Assembly: GCA_049999725.1 (NCBI GenBank)
Contig: JBNGIS010034398.1
Location: 1-33,411 of the forward strand
From: Haplomitrium mnioides
Lineage: Eukaryota > Marchantiophyta > Haplomitriopsida > Calobryales
Direction: 5' to 3'
Length of the DNA: 33,411 nucleotides
The notes beneath the pieces were generated by a model. The model did no database searches. It worked only from the letters and a program-made list of their open reading frames with translations, and was not told where the DNA came from. Positions 1 to 10,612 of this stretch are shown in pieces. The stretch's first letter is position 1; every line of letters begins with the position of its first letter. A program made the position numbers and the translations under genes.

Positions 1-886
1 TTAAGAGTGTAAACAAGAAACATCTCCAAGTTTTAGACTTGATTCAACCAAGCAAAGGTTTCAAGTTCTACAAAAAAGTCTATGACTGGTGTACAAACTA
101 AGTTGTAACCACTAGTCTTTGTATGCAGAAGCTTGAGGGTTGTATATGAGAAGTAGAACTTGTGGAAAGCTTGGACTTCTACCCCAAAGTCTATGTGGGC
201 ATAGGAATCCAAGCTCAACATCTGAACACTCCACCCCAAAGTCTATACACGCATAGGAGTCTGAACTCACCATCTGAATACTCCATAATAAAAAATGACA
301 AGAACTTAATTTTTGGGTTCTATAGAAGAGTTTTAGTATGCACGACATTTTGACTTGCAAAGCAAAGTCTATCTACACATAAGGTTTAGACTTCTACAAT
401 CGAGGATACAAACAATAAATGTTCTATTTTTTGCAACAAACTTTACGCATGCAAAAGATTTTGTTTTCTGATTCGGAATCCAAAAGTAAAACATGTATAA
501 AGCTCTACATATGAGTCAAAGTCCCCCAAAGGTTGTAAGTTGTACATCAAAGTCCTAACAAGCAAAAAATAAGTAGCCAATTTTGGTAGAGGCTTCAGCA
601 AGACAATAAGCTTAAAATCTTCTAGCAAGCACTAAAGTTGGAAACAATATACTTACATTTTGGATAAGAAAATATTTTACAAAGAAAATGAAAATATTAG
701 CAAAAGATTCAAGTTTCATTTACAGATAATAACATTCAACTTAGAATAATTTACAATAAAAAGTTCAAGGTGGTAGATAAATTAAACAAATTACTTCACC
801 ACATTCTCACGTACGTTACAAAATAATAATCTTAAAATACAATATACTTGAAAATACACAACATACAATAAATTCTTAAATCCCTT
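1..886. other. Non-coding flank carrying near-palindromic motif copies
   Basis: No convincing coding sequence is visible; the short open frames here do not resemble any family I know. The stretch is AT-rich and carries several copies of the 14-mer that recurs to about 7.6 kb: 191-204 and 243-256 (good matches), 369-383 and 441-457 (degenerate). The phrase 'aagtctatg' also occurs near 76-84. This is the sequence beyond the 3' end of the minus-strand DUF7869-type gene. It could be the terminal region of the same mobile element, but no element end is identifiable. Confidence 0.5.
181..284. repeat. 52-bp tandem duplication
   Basis: Two adjacent 52-bp copies (181-232 and 233-284) each begin ACCCCAAAGTCTAT and end in ACTCC. 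Each contains one copy of the near-palindromic motif (CTATGTGGGCATAG in the first, CTATACACGCATAG in the second). They differ at several positions, so the duplication is not recent. Confidence 0.8.
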
Positions 887-2547
887 TAGTCACTCGTCTC
901 CACTTCTTTGGATTCAGCTTTAGAAGATTCATCAAGATTTACTTGATCTATCTCGATGTTATTGACAATGATTGAATCTCTTTGAGATATTTTAGGATTG
1001 AAGGCTTTAGGGTCACATCAAGTACATCAATATATAGCTTGGATTTGCATTTCCCTTTTATTGTTGCTATTTATTTATGGGAAGTATTGTCCTGAAAATG
1101 CATCCTCAACCTTACAAACAAACCATTGAACACGTACTCGTTTTGGGTTTGGGGGATCTTCCTCATCATAAAACAAAACTTTGAAAACTTTGGCAACTCA
1201 AAATGGTCTGATTTTGGATCTAGAAATGCAACAACACAAATAAACATTCTAGTTTTCATCTCATGTAGATTGCTAAATTTATGTCTATATTGAGTGTTGT
1301 GCAAAAGAGTCCCTTCTCATGGTCTAGGTGCTCCATCATAGCTTACTTGACGTGTAGTAAGTATTTGCTGTATTGAAGCATCTTTTTTTGGTTTGTTGAG
1401 CATCAAGTTGAGAACCTAGTCGACTATTTTGATAATCATTATAGGTGTTTGACAATTGTGAATGTGGAGAGGTAAATTTTGCTTTGAGTCTTCGTATTTG
1501 TTTTTCAAGGATGTAAGCCACAATCTCTTATTAGGCAAGAAAAAAGTCATTCCACCAGTGAATATCAGAATCTGTAAAGAACTTGTAGCAGTTCTCACTT
1601 ATGTTGTCCTTCATTACAAAGACCACTTTCTCTGCATCAACTTCTCTTTCTTCCTTGTGAGATCCTTTGATTTCAGAATATACCTTGAGAGGAATCAAAA
1701 TTCAACTCAAAAGCTTTCTATCCACTTCAAGTAGACACTTAAGTTGACAAATACCATCCAAATGTAACCAAAATTTATCTGTTGAAAACAATTTTCTCCA
1801 AATCTTTGCATTGAAATCATTCAACTGGAACTTGAATTGTTGATTAGAGGTAAAATATCATGTATCTTTTAAACTAGAGAGGGACGTTGTTGTAGAAACA
1901 TTTTTGAAGTCTCATGTTTCTAACAAAACAATTATTTAAGGTTTAAGATTATAGGATAATTGAAACGCTTTGCTAAGACTCATAATCGTGAAATCTTTGA
2001 CATGCTTCAAACATTTTGAGAAGCAACTGAATGTTTGATCGATTTGATCATGAGTATAGCCAACCATGAGAAATCCCATCTTGATTTTTCGAAAAACATT
2101 CTTGGCAATAAGTAGACTAAGATATCCAAATAAGATAGAATTCTTATTCTCTCGTGTCGTGTTGTCCAACTCAAGATATAAAGTTGGAAGCAACAACCCT
2201 TCAAAGTCACATAATATTTTGTTGATCACAGTAACTATCAAATTAGAATCGCTTCTCAAGTTTTCGTAGATTAAGAAGACCTTTGAAGAAAGAGCATGAT
2301 TGAATATTAAGACACTAACAACATACACACCCACCAAACAATCTTTATCAATGTTTTTTGGTGACGAAGGACAATGTGTAGTAGCAGTTTTCTTCTCATC
2401 CATTCCATCAATGACAATTCCTAAGTACTTTTGACTATCGTCATAGAATTTTCTTTGATGGTTTGCAAGCTTTGTTCTTTCTTTCATTTGTTGGTCATGA
2501 TGAAGAAACAGTTGGTGATTATATTTGACTGCATCATCACAAAACAC
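887..2547 (-). pseudogene. DUF7869-type transposase-like protein, decayed
   Basis: The best-preserved part is a 203-residue open frame at 1936-2547. It reads like the DUF7869 family, which has an RNase H/transposase-like core. Visible hallmarks are VIDGMDEKKT near residue 46, LYLELDNTTRENKN near 123 and GYTHDQIDQTFSCFSK near 163. The family usually has His at the first position of the GHTH block; here it is Tyr. Coding-like sequence continues downstream in shifting frames: a WWNDFFLA segment near 1530-1550, and an acidic tail ending in ESKEVETSD and a stop at about 887-889. That gives at least three frameshifts or stops. The N-terminal part, perhaps in upstream exons, is not recognisable. The gene is divergent from the methyltransferase-like gene, with about 1.4 kb between them. 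The family call rests on remembered motifs. The molecular function of DUF7869 is not established; a role in transposition is inference. Confidence 0.72.
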
Positions 2548-3985
2548 GAAAGATATTAAAATAGTTTAGTACAACATATGTAGATGTTTGGAACTCCAAA
2601 ACACAACCCAAGGTGCTAAAAATATTCAAATCATCTCAAACAAATGTTTGAATTGGTGGAAGTAAATTGTTTTTAAGAGATTAAAAATAAAATTTAGGTA
2701 ATTCAAATAAAGGAAAATCTGTTTGACCTAAAGTAAAAAAAGTTTTTAAAGGAGAAAAACAAGATTTGCTAACAAAGGCTCACAAACTGGAACTAGATTT
2801 TCAAAGATAGCTTCGACTCTTTGTTCACAAAAATGAAAAAAAACTAGAGCACATCCAATGCGCGCATAGGATGAGTGGAGACAACAACTGATCGTATGCG
2901 ACTATAGGACCAAATCAACAACACAAATACCATGACTTGCTTTGATTGTGGTAGCAAATGGTTTTAAAAGAAACAAGAACAAATCCTATGTGTGCATAGA
3001 ATTTGCAAACAACAAAAGTTGTTCTTGCTATTGTTTTTCTTGCAAAGGGCTCTTGATTCAAAGAAACAAAAGCAAAACTTGTTCCAATGCAAAGGTCATC
3101 ACCAAGAATCGGATTCATTTCATAGCTTTATTTGACTCTAGACAAGGTTTGGTTTCAAACTAAAAATGACATACCTTATGCAAGCATAGACTCTCTTCTC
3201 ACAAATCATATTGCTAAGAATCATTTAACTCAAATCTTGTTTACTGAAAAACTTAGCAAAAAAAAAATCTTTTAGCATTAAGTTGAGAAAACATAACATC
3301 CTTAGAACTAAGCTTTCAGTCCAGAAAAAAGAGTATGGACTAACCAAAGGTTTCAAAAGAGAAACACGCATAGGGTTCATCTTCTCAATCTTCTCGAGTG
3401 GAGTTATCTGATTCAACAAAAGCCTTTTTTTTTCTATTACACCCGCCATCACATTTGCTGCTTTTGGTAGTTTATCACTTACCTCCAAAGAATTGCGGTT
3501 TAAACAAATCTCAACTTACATGTCAAAAGTAACATTTTTTTTGTGAGGGTGAATCTTGGAATTCCAACCTCATCTTGCTTTAAAGAACTCCAGCCATTGA
3601 TAAAACTCACTAAAAATGAAAAATTTCTACAAAATGACAAAATTAGGAGCTTTTTGTAAAGAAAATGAAAAAAGGAAATTGGAAAGATGAAAACAAGTGA
3701 TGCTTTATATATTTACTTTTTTTTGCACCACAAAAACCTACATATCAAAAGCTACGCGAATCATTTTTTGGTGGGAAAAGGCAGTTTTCAAAATCTAATT
3801 ATAAAAGAAGCATGAGTGGAAAGTTTCTTTCCACTATCGTGAGTTCACTTTCTAGTTTTTGTTTTCTTGTCATCCTTATTTTTGCATTTCCTTGTTATTT
3901 TTCTGTTTTCAGCCGTTCGATTTTTTCAAACTTTTGTTCATAAGATATTTTACCTTAAATTCTACTAGTTTTTAATTTCTGGAAA
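2548..3985. other. Divergent intergenic/intronic region rich in the palindromic motif
   Basis: This 1.4-kb AT-rich stretch separates two divergent genes and probably includes their promoters and some N-terminal exons of the minus-strand gene. Copies of the recurrent 14-mer lie at about 2856-2870, 2893-2908, 2985-2999, 3174-3189 and 3364-3375. The 87-codon minus-strand open frame at 3225-3488 has no recognisable family; it might be an upstream exon of the DUF7869-type gene, but nothing proves it. Confidence 0.4.
3704..3713 (+). promoter_or_regulatory. Possible TATA box of the methyltransferase-like gene
   Basis: A TTTATATATT stretch lies about 275 bp upstream of the candidate ATG at 3986. Such strings are common in AT-rich DNA, so this is only a suggestion. 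Confidence 0.2.
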
Positions 3986-4399
3986 ATGACATCACAAGTC
4001 AATGTTTCCAGACCTCCTCAACCAAAACTCTATAGGTATTCAAATGTTATCAAGGCTCTCAAGTCCAAAAAATGAGACATGGATTGGCTTCTAAGTTGTG
4101 GGTCCTTGAAAGATCCTGATCAACACCTTTACTTTTTTACTGGAGAAGATGAGAAATTCAACTTAGGTCTTGTTGTCCAAATCACAATAATAAGAGAGGG
4201 CCAGTGAGCCCACATCGTGTTGCTTGTGCAGTCATAAGATGCCATTACCCTGTACAAGGCATCTTGCAAGCGATTTTCATTTTTTGAGATGAAGGAGAGA
4301 GACATTTTTGCTAAACATTCTTAGACGACAAAGGAAAAGAACAAGGTAAGATTTGAAAACCCTTTCTCATTGGGTTTCTTTCTTGACTTTTTCAGAACT

Positions 4400-4540
4400 C
4401 TATGCGTGCAAGGACCTAGGAGTCCATGAGCACAAGGACCTGGGAGTCCATGCGCACAAGGATGTAGGAGTCCATTTGCGCTTAGACTTGTGAGTCTCTG
4501 CACGCCTAGACTTGTGAGTTTTTGCACGTCTTGAATCACA
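4400..4540. repeat. 24-bp tandem array inside an intron
   Basis: About five to six copies of a 24-bp unit, consensus near TATGCGCACAAGGACCTAGGAGTC, in exact register (the AGTCC steps fall at 4421, 4445 and 4469, followed by diverged units at 4493 and 4517). Each unit contains half of the recurrent near-palindromic motif (TGCGYGCA-like). Read on the minus strand it gives an 8-residue periodic peptide rich in G-L-L-G-P-C-A-H; that is a by-product of the 24-bp period, with no sign of a gene. The array lies between a donor-like site (4346) and the next coding-like segment (about 4711), so it is probably intronic. Two further degenerate motif copies follow at about 4551-4589. Confidence 0.8.
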
Positions 4541-5865
4541 TTTTTATATACTTATACGCTTGGACTCCCAAGTCCATATGTGCATAAAGTTCCGAGTATG
4601 CTTTTCTTTGACTAAATGTTAATACAATTTTACTCTTTGTAAACATATGGAGACTTTTTGTTTAACATGTTTGATAGTTTTCTTGTTTTGTTTTCCAATT
4701 CACTCAATATTTGGCGGACTTTGTGGATGGCTACCCTAATGCGGAGTGCATCGAGCGAGATTTTATTAAGATGACCATCAACATCAAATTGTTGAAGACC
4801 AAGCAAGGCGTCCACATTCAAGAACTTGTGCCACATCCTAGTGCGACAACTATGTCAACTACAACAATGCCAAGAACATCTACTGCAAAAAAAGAGAAAA
4901 GCAATGGAGGCTCTGAAAAAGAAGAAATAGGTTGTCATAAAGAAAAAACCTTTGCCAGCAGCAATTATTGAGGAGGAGCCATCCCCCTCCCAATCTCCAA
5001 CAAAGTCTTCTTCTATTGCCTCCTCGTCTTCAACACTAGTTCAAACTCCAACATCAAAATCGAAAAGGAAATCACATAAGAAGTAGTAAAAATTCTGAAA
5101 ACATGAGCAGGTAGACCCTCAGACAGTGTCTAAAGAAGATAAAAATAAAATCAGAGAGTCTACAATCCAGCAATTCAGAGTTCAAGAGGAAACGACTACT
5201 ATTAGGCTAGAAAATTTAAATCTTTCGAAACTTGGAATGGATAATTGGGGGCCATTCTAAATTAGGAGGTTGAATGAAGACCTCATTGAGCTTCTGGCAG
5301 AGAGGATGCTCACAAAAAATAAGAGCACAATTTTTTTTTTGTTGTTGTTGACCCCAAATGCGGGTTGAAAGATAAGTCAGAGTTTGACATAAGAGACCCT
5401 CACAGGTATTGGTTCGAGATTGCTCGAGGCAATCATAGTGCTATCACAAGGCAACTTTTGATAACCAAATATGAAGCAAAGAATCCAGCGCTATTGCTCT
5501 CCAGTTGCTATGTTTACGTGGGCCTAACACCAACATCAATTTTGTAACGGGTGGAAGCAATAGAGCTTTCAATGGAAGAAATGTTTTGCAAGGTAGAGAG
5601 ACATAAAGTTTTGGCAGTTATGGTGAAGTCTTTTTGCTCCAAAGTTTACTGCAGCAGTTGGGAAGAAGCAAGAGACGAGCACCCTCTCCACACTAGGGAG
5701 TCAAAGATGGCTGCGTTTTACTCGACTTTTAAGAAGCTTTTGGTAAGTTTGTTTTTCCACTCTACATTTGTTTGTCTACAGTTGCATTGAATTTATTGTA
5801 GATTATGTTTTGTTAAAATGAAAATGATTTTGAGTCTCTAGTTTGCCGTGCAGGGACTGCAATAT

Positions 5866-5883
5866 CTATGCGTGCATGGACTT
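5866..5883. repeat. Recurrent near-palindromic motif copy in intron
   Basis: CTATGCGTGCATGGACTT lies in the apparent intron between about 5742 and 5934. It is one of the best matches to the family and is followed by a degenerate second copy near 5905-5925. Confidence 0.6.
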
Positions 5884-7164
5884 CCAAGTTCGAGCGCCAA
5901 GACTTCAATGTTCATGCACTTCTGGACATAGAAATTGGCCGTAGTTGCCAAAGGGCGAAAAAGATTAGGGGTCAAAGAAGCCCCAGAAGATCAAGACCAT
6001 GCCCCAACACTTGTTTCCTACCCTCTTGCTTTTCTGCTTCATTGTGAGAAAGCTAGAAAGTGGAAATCAAGGCATCAAAATGATGATGCTACTCTTCCAA
6101 CTGATGGAGTTCTTAGAGATGAAGACGAGGACTTACTGTCCTCCATTGATGGACTCAACAATGTATATTACCAAGTCTATAGGGAGTCCAATACTTGTTA
6201 GTTGAAAGGATTTGTGACATCTAGATGTTTCACTTTGGCCATTGCAGATATTCCTTATGGTTACAACCATAAGGAATGCAAGCACGATGATTTAAAACCT
6301 TTTTCTAGAGACGACATTTTTGATATATTTTCCTCTTTTGCTGCAATCACGACTTTGGATTTTTGGTTTTTTGTGACAATATATTCTTTGCAACAATTTG
6401 GCATTGTCGAGGATGCTCTTTTGAGGGTTTGTTGTGCCATTGACCACGACATCTAGTGAGTTCTTTTTTGATCTTTTAGTTTTCTAGTTTACTTTATTGA
6501 GTTTTCCCATACTTTGTTTTTTATTTCTATAGGGACAAAAGCAAATTCATCATTTCGGTGGTCCAAGAATTGCTCATGCCCACGAGCGTTGGATTGTGGA
6601 CTACTGGAAAAAAGATGGAAAGAGGAGCATGAGGTTGTTCAATTTGCAACTCGTTGATGTGAGTGGTCATCCTCAACAAATTATGCGTAGTGTGTTTAGT
6701 TCTCCTCCGGTATCGACGAAACTAAAACAGCTAGGAGATGATGCTCATGTGAGTGTTTAGCAAAATCCCCAAGCTCTTTGCAAAACTTTTATTGACCATT
6801 TATCAACAGAGAAAGAATGGATCTTAGATTTTGCTCTAAGTGCGACACATGCTTTGTCTGTGCTTTGGAGCTAATGCAAAATTGCATCGCTATGGAATGT
6901 GATAGATGTCAATCTATTTACATTCCTCAAAGATCTTTTACGATGGCTTCTTTGCCATCCGACATGACACAATTGTACATAGTGTATGCCTACCATAAAG
7001 GACATGTTTCTCGTGGTACTACAGGTGCTACTAGTGATTCTGTTGCCATCTCTAAGACTAGAAAGTCTCGAAGGAACTCTCTTGCAGCTGCAGATGCTAA
7101 AACTTCTCAGCCAATTAATTTAGATGAGACAATTCCTCATCAAGAGGATAGAGTTGTAGCATGA

Positions 7165-8039
7165 GAGTGATGTAATTTTTTAACATATTAAAGTATTTTC
7201 TTAACAAAATTTAATTTGTTGAAGTTTCAATCTTGCTCCACTTCCAATTCAATTTAAGTTTGTTCATCATGATTCAATTTGCTGTGAAAAATGGTTTTTG
7301 AACAAAACATGTTGATTTTTATTTAAATTAACAATGAAGTCTATGCTAGCATGGAAGTTCATTTTCCTTTTTCATTTTTTGTTTTTTCTTAGATGGCCTT
7401 CTATATTCTCTGCTTCCAATTACTCAACAACCCAAGCTCGCTTCAGTTATCCATAGATGCATAGGCTTTAGTTTTTCAAGCTCGAGTTAGCTGTTGTTCT
7501 TCATGCGTGCATGGATCTTTCATACAATGCATGCCTGTACTTGGGCTTCAATTGTCCATGCATGCATTGGCTTCAATAGTCTTTTCACAATTTTTCTTTA
7601 ACAATCCTCTTGCACCAACACTTCAAGGTTCTACATTTAAACATTTTGGATAAAATTTGAATGTTTTTATAAATTTTACAAATTTTTGCAATCATTGGTA
7701 GTTTCAAAATGTTTAACAACAAATGTCATGTTTTGTTTATATATATTTTGTTTGGCGATGCTCGTAATTTTGAAAGATGAAATTATAAAAGCAATTTTTG
7801 TAAAGTGCTTATAAGAAGATTTGTTTTCAATACATTGTGAACTCAAAGTAAGCCATTTTGATATATAAAATTATATCTATTTTGCAAACAAATATTACTA
7901 GCGTCAAATTCATGATTTTACATACTAAAATTTTGAAATTGGTTTTTGTGAAGACGAATTGAAACATGAACCCAATAGTGGTTCCCTGTTCAAAGTAGCG
8001 GTTGTTATAGCGGAATGTTTCCAACTAGCAGTTTAAGAT
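7165..8039. other. Non-coding stretch with the last motif cluster
   Basis: No gene is visible after the stop at 7162-7164. Motif copies lie at 7341-7354 (CTATGCTAGCATGG), 7451-7465 (CCATAGATGCATAGG), 7501-7515 (TCATGCGTGCATGGA), about 7525-7536 and 7557-7570 (CCATGCATGCATTGG). After about 7.6 kb I see no more copies. The rest to 8039 is AT-rich and featureless. No terminal inverted repeat could be matched to the window's left part. Confidence 0.5.
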
Positions 8040-10318
8040 GTGGCCATGCATTAGCGAAATGCATTGGGTCCTTACAATTAAAACATACCAACTTCTTGGG
8101 CCAAGTCTGTTGAATAGGATGAAGAATCTTTCTAGGAAGTCCAGGCATTGGGGGTTGATTCGAATATTGATGAGTCCTATCTAGTTTGATAAATGCATGG
8201 ACCAGTTTTGTCTAAATCAAATACATAGGATCCACATTATCCTACATATATTGAGCTTGCGGCATCACCTCTTTCTTATTTCTTATTAGGATCATATTAG
8301 ATCAAGCTTTGCAAGTAGACAACATATATCTCGGCCTCCAATAGTTAGTGCAATATAGATTATTGGGATCCAATTGACACTCAACTATCGCATGACCTTC
8401 TCGAGCACAATTTGTACAACAAATTCTTGATCGCTCGATTGCAGATGGTCTCTTACTCTTTGGTGTAGCCAAACGGATTTGCAATTGTAAAAAATTCTTA
8501 CCCAAATTAGCCACAACACACTTCAGAGTCTTTGAGCTTGATGATCAACTTTTCTTGTTCTTAACATCTTATTCAAAATCAAATTGCACCTTTGTTGATT
8601 CATTAGTTTCTGAACCATATTCTAATGAAGTAGGCAATTATCCTTATATTCTTCTAACTTCTTTTTTGTCTTACTAATAGGAACAATACATGTACCAACT
8701 TTCCATTCAATATTGTGATTAGAAAGCTCAAATGTCTTGGGTGCATCAATTGCCTCTTGGAAGTAGTTGGCTTTTGTTGATGACAATATCTTTGCATAGA
8801 TGGAGCTGATTCTTTGATGTATGTCTCAATCATAAACAACTACCCTGAATAAGGATCCAATTTCAAACCAAGCCTTTTCATTGCTTGAGTATGTTCCTCT
8901 AATGCCATATATTTCATTCTCTTGATCTATAATAAATCCACCATCACTCTTGACTGATATCAAATATCTAAAAAATGCTTCAACAAGGCTGCTCTTAATA
9001 ATGGAAAAGTTGCTTTATAATCCACTTCCAAAGACGCATACCATTTTTGCACCAAATATGTAAACAAACCACACAAAATCTTTAATTAGTCGGCCTCCGT
9101 ATTCTCTTCATTAGCTGTTGACATACATTCAAACCATTCCATAAAAGAATCCACAACATCTCCTCCTCAATTTCCACTAAAATTTGTATATTTCAATCAT
9201 ATCTGAATTGGAGTCCCAATTGGAATAGGAACTTGAGCATAAAGAACCCTTCCTCTCCCTCTCCTTGGCAAATCAGATGGTGTAAAATGTTCCAAACTCA
9301 AAGATGATCTAGAGGTGAATGGTTTAAGATTAGCTCTTAACTTGGAACCTTTGGTCCTTTATGTGACTCAAATTCTCGGTTTTTCTTACTAGCTTCAAAC
9401 CAACTCCTTTTTTCATGAGCAACGTCAATCTCTTCAAAAATTCAAATGTGTTTCAAAGACAACCCTCGTAGAATACGATGTTCTAGTAGACATATTTGAG
9501 AATGCAATGGAATATGAAACTAAAGATTCCTTCGTGACTCAAGAAATGCAATTCTCGTTGCTACTCTTCTTCTTTGTCTCTCATCTCCTTGTTGACTTTG
9601 ACTGGTAGAAGTGCTCGCCTTTTGTATACTTGAACTTTTGTTGAAACATAACATGCACGAACAGTTGAACAAACTCTTGCGCTTATGCATCTTTGATCTC
9701 TAGAATCTTGTAGCCATCATTGGTCATTTTTGGGTTAGCCACAAGACAACCTTTATGCTCTTCTCTTTTCAATATCTTCTCTAGACAATCTACTTCAAGC
9801 AAACAGCTATATCTCACATGATTGGTTGTGTTTTTGCCAAATTTGTTCCTCAGATCAACAATACAATTTCATATAGTCATACATAAATGTGAACAATCTC
9901 CGACTTCTAGGAAAAAGCAAGCGTGTCCACATCCCACATCTTGCTAAAGAACTTCCATAAACCTCTCTTCTGTAGACACTTCCTCAAATCATAAGAAATC
10001 TTCAAAAGATGAAACAATTTTATCAGCTCTAAAGGCACACCTTTGACTCCTTCTACCTTTCCCATCTCAAAATCTCTAGCTCTTTCAATCTTTGCTCCAA
10101 TTAGCACTTCCTTGTCATCTTCAGGAAAATCACTCAATGAGCCCTTCTTCTTGTATGACCTTCATGACACAACTCGAGTACCTCTTTGTCCTCTCGGCAT
10201 TCTTCCTTGACAAATCGCAAAAATGAACTTTGAAATGTTCTTGAATACCTACACACTCTTTCTCATTATGACTCTGAATGGCACATTCCCGCAGCCAGCC
10301 ACCGATATAAACAACCTG
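8040..10318 (-). pseudogene. Old retroelement gag-like gene, split by Copia-1
   Basis: Reading the minus strand from 10318 down, coding-like sequence runs through several frames. The first blocks (about 10318-9907) are well kept but unassigned, with phrases such as YIGGWLRECAIQSH, KIERARDFEMGKVEGVKG and KGLWKFFSKMWD-like text. Next come a Ser/Gln/Arg-rich linker (about 9690-9480) and DLPRRGRGRVLYAQVPIPIG (about 9290-9220). A gag-like core follows (about 9180-8960: VVDSFMEWFECMSTANEEN, then a segment with WYASLEVDYKATFPLLRAAL). Two degenerate CCHC knuckles follow: CTNCAREGHAIVEC near 8420-8380, and CFNCKDPMHFANAW near 8075-8050, whose last Cys is Trp. Many stops and shifts are present. No protease, RT or integrase follows. 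The same gene probably continues at 19085-19290, because Copia-1's target duplication sits exactly at this edge. It is gag-like of a gypsy-type or unclassified element; the lineage is not resolved. Confidence 0.55.
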
Positions 10319-10323
10319 ATTCT

Positions 10324-10598
10324 TATTATAGTACATTTAGTAAGATGATTAGACTAAAGTAGGATTAATCCTTAACCTAGGATTAGACTATATGATTAGG
10401 ATTAGGGTTAGTGCTAATCCTAGATGATTAGCACATTACCTTACTCACCTATTACATTGTGCATTGTAAGATTATTCATATTGATACATTGAGTGAAGAG
10501 GAGAGAAGGAGAGGAAGAGTTTCATGATTCATATCATATACTTGTTGATCTTATATTTTCACATTCTTCTCTTAGTTGCATGAGCCTCACATTCAACA
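10324..10598 (+). repeat. Copia-1 5' LTR
   Basis: 275 bp, beginning TATTATAGTACATTTAG and ending CCTCACATTCAACA, and matching 18802-19079 over its whole length. It starts with TA rather than the usual TG, as does the 3' copy. Probable promoter elements are not sharply defined; the GAGTGAAGAGGAGAGAAGGAG stretch (about 10491-10511) resembles the transcribed leader of other copia LTRs. Confidence 0.9.
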
Positions 10599-10612
10599 CG
10601 TTATCAACACGA
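10599..10612 (+). other. Candidate primer-binding site of Copia-1
   Basis: CGTTATCAACACGA follows directly after the 5' LTR. It resembles TTATCA-GCACGA-like sites that I recall from some plant copia elements rather than the common TGGTATCAGAGC. The tRNA cannot be named without a search. Confidence 0.4.

Larger units (their letters stand above)
3986..7164 (+). pseudogene. N4/N6 amino-DNA-methyltransferase-like gene, decayed
   Basis: A candidate start (ATG 3986) opens a frame that stops at codon 30 (TGA 4073). Coding-like sequence continues with a donor-like AAG|GTAAGA at 4346, an apparent intron 4346 to about 4710, a Ser/Lys-rich linker (about 4900-5090), an uncharacterised segment (5365-5740), an intron from about 5742 to about 5934, then the enzyme-like part. 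IADIPYGYN (about 6241-6267) matches the DPPY motif IV with the first Pro changed to Ile. After a short GT-AG intron (about 6459-6530) comes a variable stretch, then NPQALCKTFIDHLS and EWILDF (about 6763-6840), resembling motifs X and I. A one-base slip at about 6833-6836 moves the rest into the frame reading LELMQNCIAMECDRCQ, typical of what follows motif I. The order IV-X-I is that of beta-class enzymes (PF01555 type). The Gly residues of FxGxG are lost and there are in-frame stops, so it is inactive as written. Confidence 0.6.

Noticed and set aside
4321-4539. Minus-strand open frame with an 8-residue repeated peptide
   Set aside because: The period is a by-product of the 24-bp tandem array; there is no start context or homology, and it lies in a probable intron.
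4400-4540. CRISPR-like regular repeats
   Set aside because: Units are directly abutting with no unique spacers, and the sequence is eukaryotic.
6202-6456. MT-A70-type RNA/DNA adenine methyltransferase
   Set aside because: The catalytic block reads DIPYG rather than DPPW, and the motif I-like block lies downstream, which fits the beta-class order better.
10381-10430. Telomere-like repeats (GATTAGGGTTAG)
   Set aside because: Only short scraps within the Copia-1 LTR, repeated in the other LTR; not an array.
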